Positions 57,458-64,000 of a stretch of 64,000 nt of DNA are shown piece after piece. The notes below the pieces were generated by a model. The model did not search any database. It saw only the letters and a program-made list of their open reading frames with translations, and was not told where the DNA came from. Within the stretch, counting starts at the first letter, position 1. The number at the start of each line of letters is the position of its first letter. Position numbers and translations under genes: made by a program. Origin of the DNA: JAGQVA01 sp041391725 (GTDB taxonomy: Bacteria; Bacteroidota; Bacteroidia; J057); the NCBI GenBank assembly GCA_041391725.1, contig JAWKNL010000010.1, positions 62,001-126,000 on the forward strand, written 5' to 3'.

Positions 57458-58942
57458 ACTTCTTCACCACAATCTTGCCCTGTGCCAGCACTTCCTGTGC
57501 TTCGGTGCGCAATTCATAGAGATAGATGCCATCCGGCATCTCCCGCGTATCCCATAGCCAGTGGCCTTCTTGTGTGACGACTGTTTGTCGGGCGACTTCC
57601 CGGCCCTGTATATCCCGTACCCGGATTTCGGCGTTGCGGCTGCCCGGCGGCAGTTCCCACTCCACCCGCACATCGCCTGCGGCGGGGTTGGGATAGACCC
57701 GCACCTGCGGCGGGGGTACTGTTTCCACCCCCACTGTATGGCTCAGCCCCAGGATGCGGATCAGCGGCCTGACCACCTGCCCGTCGTATTTCAGAAAATG
57801 ACCCATCACATAATATTTGTCGTTTTGGGCGGGAAGGATTTTTGTTATTCCCGGAGGGGTATTCCAGCGATTTTTTGAACTGTCAATTCCCTCTCCGTTG
57901 AAATACTGCAGGTCAATAAACCCGTTGGCATCGGTCTTGACGATACAATTGCGGGAATGCCCCTGATAGGTGGTAAAACTACCGCCAATCAATAACCCGC
58001 CATCCGTGGTCGGGCAGACCGTGTTTACCGAATTGACCCCCCAGATCGGGTTAAAATAATCCGCTGCATTAAAGTTGTTAAACGTGTAATCCAGACTGCC
58101 ATCGGAATTCAATCGGAGGATGCATAAAGTATCCGGGGAATTTTTGATCGTAAAAACACCCCCCACAATGACTTTCCCATCGGGCTGGATATAGACCGGA
58201 CGGGTAGAGCCCCATGTAAACAACCCGGATGAAAGGTCGTATCAAGATTCCCCAGGGTATCAATGAGGCAGAGTTTGTTGACCGGGAGGGAGTCGTAAGC
58301 AGCGAGGTAATTGCCGTAGAGCAGCAGCCGGGAGGCATCGTAACGATGGGTCTCCAGCACGTCAAAATTGGTATTGTGGTGAAAACTCGAATCCACATAC
58401 CCATCGGGACGAATCCGCATAAAATACAGCCGCCGCTGGAAGTTGTTGGCGCTCGGGTATTTGCCGCCATCGCCGCCGGTGATTATACTCCCATTCGGAA
58501 AAATATACGGAAGATGGGTTCCTCCTGAAAAATGAGTATCCAAGGGTACGAGGTCATTATCTAAAAAGTACCCCGAATAACTCGCCCTTGCAATACCCAA
58601 ATAACTGTAAGTAAAGTAATAAATGTCATTCGCTTTCTGGACATTTCCGACTCCTTCCGTGATCCAGATACTGGGGTACCAACTGGGGTCGATACTCCCG
58701 TTTTCATATAGGCGAATAATGTTTAGCCGCTTATCTTCGGGAAGGTATTGAAACCCCCCCGTTACCATCAGGGAGCCATTCGCTTCTTCGTATAAATCCA
58801 ATACAACCCCTAACTGACGATGATTATATCTATCGCGAAATTCATGCGCAGGTTGAAAGGTTGTATCTAAGGCAAAGGGTTGCCCCTGTGTGTGCAAAAA
58901 TGACACTAATAGAGCAAGTAGTGAGAAATATTTTTTCATCAT
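57456..58942 (-). CDS. Delta-60 repeat protein with T9SS sorting domain (one frameshift)
   Basis: About 495 residues when joined. Signal peptide (MKKYFSLLALLVSFLHTQGQ), then delta-60-type repeats forming a beta-propeller (GSLMVTGGFQYLPEDKRLNI, VIVGGVFTIKNSPDTLCILRL, DGGLLIGGSFTTYQG). The C-terminus is a type A T9SS sorting domain (VRVYPNPAAGDVRVEWEL, GREVARQTVVTQEG, DGIYLYELRTEAQEV). The frame breaks near 58222, where one T/A base is missing from a short run; joining restores TTFHPGLFTWGSTRP. The C-terminal DNA is nearly identical to copies at 58992-59151 and 60512-60660. Confidence 0.85.
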
Positions 58943-58990
58943 GAATGAGATTAGGTGGGGAGCGGCAGAACCGCTCCCCGAAAATAAAGG

Positions 58991-60451
58991 TTACTTCTTC
59001 ACCACAATCTTCCCCTGTGCCAGCACTTCCTGTGCCTCCGTGCGCAATTCGTAGAGATAGATGCCATCCGGCACCTCCCGCGTATCCCATAGCCGGTGGC
59101 CTTCTTGCGTGACTGACGGTTTGTCAGACGACTTCTCTGCCCTGTATATCCCGTATGCGGATTTCGGCGTTGAGGCTGCCCGGCGGCGGACCACTCCACC
59201 CGCACATCCCCGGCGGCGGGATTGGGACCAGACCCGCACCTGCGGTTGGAGGGCTGCCTCCGCCCCCGCCGTATGGCTCAGCCCAGGATGCGGATCGGCA
59301 GCCTGACCACCTGCCCGTCGTATTTCCAGAAAATGTCCCATCATAATATTTGTCGTTTTGAGCGGAATGATGTTGCGCACCGAAGCCGGGTAGTTTAGCC
59401 AGTTCTTCGAACTGTCAATGCCCTCGCCGTTGAAATACTGTAGGTCAATAAACCCGTTGGCATCGGTCTTGACGATCCGGTTGCAGGATAGCCCTGATGC
59501 AAGTAAAAAATCCCCCGATAAGGAACCCCCCGTCCGTGGTCGGGCAGACTGTCGTTACCGAACTCTGCCCATGGATTGAGTTAAAATTATTGAAGGTACT
59601 GTCCAGCGACCCATCGGGATTTAGCCGGATCAGGCCCAGCGTGTCAGGATAATTGTGAATCATAAACCGCTCTCCCACAATAATTTTCCCATCGGGTTGA
59701 ATGTATTTGGGCTCGGCTATTCCCGAATAAAACAGCCCGGAATAAAAGGTCGTATCGAGATTTCCCAGGGTATCAATGAGACAGATTTTGTTGACCGGAA
59801 CGGAGTCGTAGGAGGTGGTGCCATCCCATACAGCAACAGCCGGGAGGCGTTGTATCGCATCGTCTTCTGCACATCGCTATTGCTATTGTAGTGAAAACTC
59901 GGTCCATACCCATCGGGAGCGGATCACATAAAATACAGTCGCCGCTGGAAGTTATTGGCGCTCAGGTATTTGCCGCCCGTTCCTCCAGTAATAATGCTTC
60001 CCATCCGGAAATACATAAGGAATATTTAAGCCCCCATGAAAATTGGTATCCAAAGGAATTAAGGCGTTATCGAAAAAATCACCTGTTTGGTCTGTCCTAT
60101 AGAGTCCTACATAATTACGGTAAAGTAATAAGTAGCCTCCACTTTTTGTACGTCAAAACTGCACGGGTTACCCAAGTGGAAGAGTTTTCAGCAAGGTCAA
60201 TCATTCCGTAATGGGATAGCCGAATGATATTTAATCGTTTGTCTCCTGTTAGGTATTGAAAATTACCCACTACCATCGAAGGCCATTCGTCTCTTCAGAA
60301 AGATCCAACACTACACCCAATTGATCATACAACATTATCTCTAAAGGGATGATTTGATTGAAAAGTAGTATCCAGCGAGAAGGGCTGGCCTTTGGGAAAT
60401 GCCGGATGATAATGGTAAACAAAGAAAAAGGAGAGGTTGATGATGTTTCAT
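58991..60451 (-). pseudogene. Delta-60 repeat/T9SS gene, second copy, heavily frameshifted
   Basis: Reads as a shortened paralogue of the preceding gene. A probable start is at 60451 (MKHHQPLLF), repeat fragments such as KRLNIIRLSHYG and PDTLGLIRLNPDGSLDSTFN are recognisable, and the C-terminus matches the T9SS cassette (DGIYLYELRTEAQEVLAQG). In the available bases the frame shifts roughly every 50 to 200 bases, with substitutions as well as indels, which is far more than elsewhere in the window. Either a real decayed duplicate or a poorly polished copy in a repeat cluster. Confidence 0.75.
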
Positions 60452-60511
60452 AACATAAATAGGATAATGGGGGCAGAGTAATCCCTACTCCGGTCATTCA
60501 TTCCCGTAATT

Positions 60512-62297
60512 CTATTTCTGTACTACAATTTTCCCCTGTGCCAGCACTTCCTGTGCCTCCGTGCGCAATTCGTAGAGATAGATACCATCCGGCATCTCTC
60601 CCGCGTATCCCATAACCAGTGGCCTTCTTGCGTGGAGACGGTTTGCCGGGCGACTTCTCTGCACCATAGGTATCCCAAATCAGAGACTTGCTTCGCCCTC
60701 CAGATGGATCAGATCCCACTCAAAGGTAGCATATTGGCCTGCCGGGTTAGGATACACTTTCAGTTTGTAATATTCCGACCGGATCAGGTCTCGGGCGTTG
60801 AGGCGGGGTCAGCTCGCCGGGCGTTGTTACCTTCTTCCGATGCCGGAGGATAATCGCGGCACAGGTCGTACCCAAAACATAAAGATTCCACGCCATCACC
60901 GAGGCCGGGCCTACCGTGTTTTCCGCCATTGCCTGAAGATCGACCACTTCGGCACTGTCAAGCATCATCAGGGTGCGGTCATCGTCATCAATCGTCTGCT
61001 GGAGGTCCTTGGTCCACATAATCGTCATGTGCGCCTCCAGTCGGCTCTTTCCAGATCAAAACTGTCAGTAATAGCGCCAGCACACTCAACGCGGAGTCAA
61101 ACATTTCCGCAGCGACAAAAGGATTCGGCCAGGGCATATTGCCCGTCCATCGTCCCCTCCGGCGGCCAGTAGCGGATGGAGTCCTGTTGGTCGAGGGTAT
61201 CAGATTTGAGATCTATAACCAACATATTCGAAGTAAACGCCATTTCTACCACAAACCGGGTGATCCAGTTCAACAGCGTGCGGGCCGTAGGTAGATTCCC
61301 AGTTAGCTACGATCAGATCGAGCATATAGGAAGGTAGCGGACTGGAATTTCGGTTTCCAGAAAATCAATAAAACCGTCGCTTTTAGTACCTTCCGGGTTG
61401 GCCAGGCAGATTTCGAGCAGCATGGCCGGGGGTAATACATCCTGATCCGCCGTTTCGCGGAGCACCTCCACTCGAAAGGTAGGGCGAATGGGTAAGCAGT
61501 TCTTCCCGCAGTTGCCAGGCATCCTGCGACCAGTTGGTTGAAGCTGGCTGAGCAGGCACAGTGGTACTCCCCCCGTCGATCACCTGATTGTAGTTAAAGA
61601 GGAGATTGGCAAAAGCGAGTTCCATAGAATCGTACCGGTTGATCAGTTCAGCAATCATACCTGCACCAAGCGGTATATTCATCCCGTTGGATATCGTGGA
61701 AGGACAGGTATGAGCCGTAGCGATATAAATCACATCTTTATTTACCGGGTCACCCACAATAGAATTAATCCCCAGCGCAGGCATTCGCAAAACGTCGGTC
61801 ATACACGACCAGTTTTGTCCACCGTTGGTGGTTTTCCAAAGGCCGCCCGTATTAGAGCCTGCATAAATCGTATCCGGAACCGCGAAGGAATCCGTAGAAG
61901 GCGCATATACGGCGGTTACAATTCCCGAGACCTGACTTGTGGTTACTACCGGCCCCAATTGCGTCCAGTTTCCGTTTTCCTCGCAGACCCCGCCTTCGGT
62001 GGATTCAATGGAGAGAAGGTATTCATTCAGGGTATTGCGATTGCCGGAGGAGTCCACCCGGGGGTTCCAAAACCAGGCCCAGCGGGCATACATTTTGGCA
62101 AAATGCGGATCAATGGAATCGTGGGTAGTCGCAAACCAGGTTTCCGCCAGGTCGGAAATTTTCCAGTAAGAACTGTCGGGTGCTCTCATCAGTGCCTGAA
62201 TCCACGAGGCCGTGTCGGAATTCAGCGGCGCAAGGGGCTGGGCAAAACTCATCGCCCCCGGCAACAAAAGGCAAAAGAAAAGTACGTGTTTTTGCAT
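60512..62297 (-). pseudogene. BNR-type/T9SS gene, third copy, broken and probably chimeric
   Basis: The N-terminus (signal peptide HVLFFCLLLPGAMSFAQ) leads into a BNR/sialidase-type propeller start (GIVTAVYAPSTDSFAVPDTI, YAGSNTGGLWKTTNGGQNW). After about residue 205 the sequence changes abruptly (near 61690) to a helical region known from the C-terminal part of large T9SS proteins (EVLRETADQDVLPPAMLLEI, then DFLETEIP). Several frameshifts follow between 61.47 and 60.66 kb. The end is a third copy of the T9SS cassette, finishing AQGKIVVQK at 60512. The missing middle suggests a large internal deletion on top of frame loss. Confidence 0.65.
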
Positions 62298-62393
62298 GTA
62301 TATTGGGTTTTAGTGATGGTTGAGTGTGGTGGAGAACAAGTTTTTGGAAGATAGGGAGAATTATGCAAAAACAGAAGAAAATCTTTGTCAGTT

Positions 62394-63314
62394 CTACTGG
62401 TTATACAAAGCAACCGTTTCTTCAATCCCCTCCTGATAGGGAGTCTTTTTGAACGAAAATCTTTTATCAAATTTGCTACTGTCAAACAGATACTCCCCTT
62501 CGCTCTGGTAGAGCATTTCGATGCTTTCGCCCACGACAGGCACAAAAAACCCTACCAGCCGGAGCATAAACTTTGACAAGACCGTGTATTTGGGGGCCAC
62601 GCCAAAGGCTGCGGCTGTTTTTTCCATAAATTCTTTTCCGGTGAGTACATTTTTGTCTGTGGGAAGATGCCATACCTGGTTATAGGCATCGGGCGTATTG
62701 CCCAGCAGTGCCGTCGCTTTTCCGGCATCGGGGATGAATGTGTAGGAATGCCTGAATTTATCGCTGATCATGTATTGCGCGGTTTTTCCTTTGGCATAAT
62801 TGTCAAAAACCATGACACTGACCACACTGAGCGGAGATTTTCCGTAAAAGTCTGCCGACCGGACAATCTGTGCAGTGAGGGTTCCTCGGGCGACTTCATC
62901 CAGAATCATATCGGCAATTTTTGCCCTGACAGCGCCCTTTTTGCTGGTAGGGTGATGGGGCGTTTCTTCCGTCATCCATCCGTTGACTTTGCCATACATA
63001 TACACATTGTCAAAAAAGACGAGTTTTGCCCCGTGTTTTTTGCACCCTTCGATGACATTGTTCATTACGACAGGCCACTGGGTTTCCCAGACTTTGAGTT
63101 TGTAGGGAAGTCCGATGGTGAGATACACAACTTCCGAACCTGCTATGGCCTTTTCAGTCTGAATGGGGTCGGTAAGGTCAGCGGAAAGGAGTTCGTCGCC
63201 CGGGTTGACCGCTACGGGATTGCGGCTTACGAGTCGAATAGCTGAGGTGTATTGGGGAAGTGCGCGGGCGATTTCTGTACCGATCACACCATTGGCTCCG
63301 AGGATAGTTTGCAT
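62394..63314 (-). CDS. NAD-dependent epimerase/dehydratase-like protein
   Basis: 306-residue Rossmann-fold protein of the extended short-chain dehydrogenase/NmrA-like group. The dinucleotide-binding start is ILGANGVIGTEIARALPQY. The catalytic-like Tyr sits in FFDNVYMYGK. Other stretches (TSKKGAVRAKIADMILDEVARG, VWHLPTDKNVLTGKEFMEK) fit sugar-epimerase relatives. The C-terminus has a hydrophobic stretch (LVGFFVPVVGES). No signal peptide is present. The substrate is unknown and a non-catalytic regulatory role cannot be excluded. Confidence 0.85.
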   Translation of the reverse strand: MQTILGANGVIGTEIARALPQYTSAIRLVSRNPVAVNPGDELLSADLTDPIQTEKAIAGSEVVYLTIGLPYKLKVWETQWPVVMNNVIEGCKKHGAKLVFFDNVYMYGKVNGWMTEETPHHPTSKKGAVRAKIADMILDEVARGTLTAQIVRSADFYGKSPLSVVSVMVFDNYAKGKTAQYMISDKFRHSYTFIPDAGKATALLGNTPDAYNQVWHLPTDKNVLTGKEFMEKTAAAFGVAPKYTVLSKFMLRLVGFFVPVVGESIEMLYQSEGEYLFDSSKFDKRFSFKKTPYQEGIEETVALYNQ

Positions 63315-63421
63315 AATTGTTACAGGTTAGAAGCGAGAGACGGCAAGCAAATAAAAATATTGTAAAAAAACAGGTTAAGAAAACTGGTTGAGGGGGAAAC
63401 AAGCGCGGCTGGTTTTCGTTT

Positions 63422-63449
63422 TTTGATTTTGGAATAATTAATATATTTG
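63422..63449 (+). promoter_or_regulatory. Candidate promoter of the acidic protein gene
   Basis: TATATTTG at 63442-63449 is a perfect -7 element; TTTG at 63422-63425 is 16 bases upstream of it. The ATG at 63492 is 43 bases downstream. Confidence 0.6.
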
Positions 63450-63491
63450 GCGCACTCAACATTCGACACAGAACCATTTATCACGAGCGTT

Positions 63492-63839
63492 ATGAGCGTA
63501 AATAAACCTAAGGTATTTAAGGATTTTGAAAAGCTATCCGAAGAGATGCTGGAGCAGTTGCATGAAGCCTATCCCGATGGATTCAGCAACCACCTGATCC
63601 GATACCAAAGCGCCGACGGAAAGTCCGCACGGGCGCTCCCCTTTGAAACCGAAGACCGTTATTACCTCATCCGGATGCCAGTGGCCCAGGCCAAGGAAAT
63701 TCCCGATAATGACGATGATTTTGATGATTCCGGAAATACAAAAGACGAAAAAGACGACTTCGGAGACAATGACGGTGAGGAAGAATACTCAGACTACAAC
63801 GGAGACAACGAGCCGGCAGATGATTACGATGATTATTGA
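63492..63839 (+). CDS. Acidic small protein, unknown
   Basis: 115 residues from ATG 63492. The first two thirds form an ordered domain (VFKDFEKLSEEMLEQLHEAY, GFSNHLIRYQSADGKSARAL, DRYYLIRMPVAQAKEIP). The last third is almost wholly Asp/Glu/Asn/Gly/Tyr (DDDFDDSGNTKDEKDDFGDN). I do not recognise a family. The acidic tail may be disordered. The following symporter gene starts 44 bases after its stop. Confidence 0.7.
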   Translation: MSVNKPKVFKDFEKLSEEMLEQLHEAYPDGFSNHLIRYQSADGKSARALPFETEDRYYLIRMPVAQAKEIPDNDDDFDDSGNTKDEKDDFGDNDGEEEYSDYNGDNEPADDYDDY

Positions 63840-63882
63840 TCAACCAGGTCTCTCACCGGCAGCCGGTTATATATAGGCTGCC

Positions 63883-64000
63883 GTGCTGGCGCTTTCCATC
63901 ATACTATATATTGCAGCAACCCTGTTTCTGGGTTACAAAGCCTCGTTTCGGGTAAAAAATACGCTGGACTATACTCTGGCTGGCCGGAGTCTTCCTGCCA
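63883..64000 (+). CDS. Sodium:solute symporter (N-terminus, partial)
   Basis: The frame opens with GTG at 63883, the first candidate start after an in-frame TAG (63874-63876). It encodes a membrane helix (LALSIILYIAATLFLGYKAS) followed by the family signature TLDYTLAGRSLP. That is the typical first helix and loop of sodium:solute symporter (SSS) family transporters. The rest runs off the right edge of the window, so substrate and exact family cannot be judged. Confidence 0.75.
   Translation, partial: MLALSIILYIAATLFLGYKASFRVKNTLDYTLAGRSLPA

Overview
This window comes from a Bacteroidota chromosome, most likely a free-living Saprospiria-like member (phylum call firm, class call a guess). The evidence is several secreted proteins ending in type IX secretion (T9SS) sorting domains, promoters with the Bacteroidota -7 element TAnnTTTG, the large form of IspG, small DUF3467 and DUF3127 proteins, a TPP-riboswitch-controlled TonB receptor, and lipoproteins with C-terminal heme domains. 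No rRNA, tRNA, insertion sequence, prophage or CRISPR array was seen.

Layout. 1-4.4 kb: a very long FG-GAP/VCBS repeat surface protein (runs off the left edge) and a small membrane-anchored secreted protein. 4.8-9.3 kb: priA, a DUF3467 protein, a TPR protein and a small membrane protein. 9.4-14.7 kb: an M43 metalloprotease with a T9SS signal, a TPR-sensor histidine kinase and a small T9SS protein. 14.8-20 kb: valS, a CPD photolyase and a 2-hydroxyacid dehydrogenase. 20-21.8 kb: a two-gene operon of an FAD amine oxidase and a phosphonatase-like hydrolase, probably phosphonate catabolism. 22-29 kb: two tandem ~1150-residue lipoproteins (beta-propeller dehydrogenase, HEAT repeats, cytochrome c). 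29-33.5 kb: an S74 chaperone-domain protein with 351-bp internal repeats, and ispG. 34-38.8 kb: an unknown helical protein, a CheY-like regulator, and a tight group of a T9SS protein, xseA, xseB and a DUF3127 protein with an SSB-like tail. 39-41.7 kb: a TlpA-like thioredoxin, an Nfu/Mrp iron-sulfur pair and a YwqG-like protein. 41.8-45 kb: TPP riboswitch, TonB receptor and a lipoprotein. 45-49.6 kb: a repeat-rich T9SS adhesin with a small secreted protein. 49.7-56.3 kb: rnhB, two M24 Xaa-Pro peptidases and a GH63-like glucosidase. 56.4-62.3 kb: a pair of small paralogues, an intergenic direct repeat, and three T9SS genes that share one C-terminal DNA cassette; two of these are badly broken. 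62.4-64 kb: an NAD-dependent epimerase-like protein, an acidic small protein and the start of a sodium:solute symporter.

Sequence quality matters here. At least seven otherwise intact genes are interrupted by one-base changes in short homopolymers, the pattern of residual long-read errors. Frameshifts are densest in repeat-rich genes, where polishing is hardest. I therefore annotate most of them as single genes with a frameshift, and reserve 'pseudogene' for 58.99-62.3 kb, where indels and substitutions are far denser.

Functionally the window combines housekeeping genes (replication restart, exonuclease VII, RNase HII, tRNA charging, isoprenoid and Fe-S biogenesis) with cell-surface and scavenging functions: protein, peptide and glycan degradation, phosphonate and thiamine acquisition, and adhesion.
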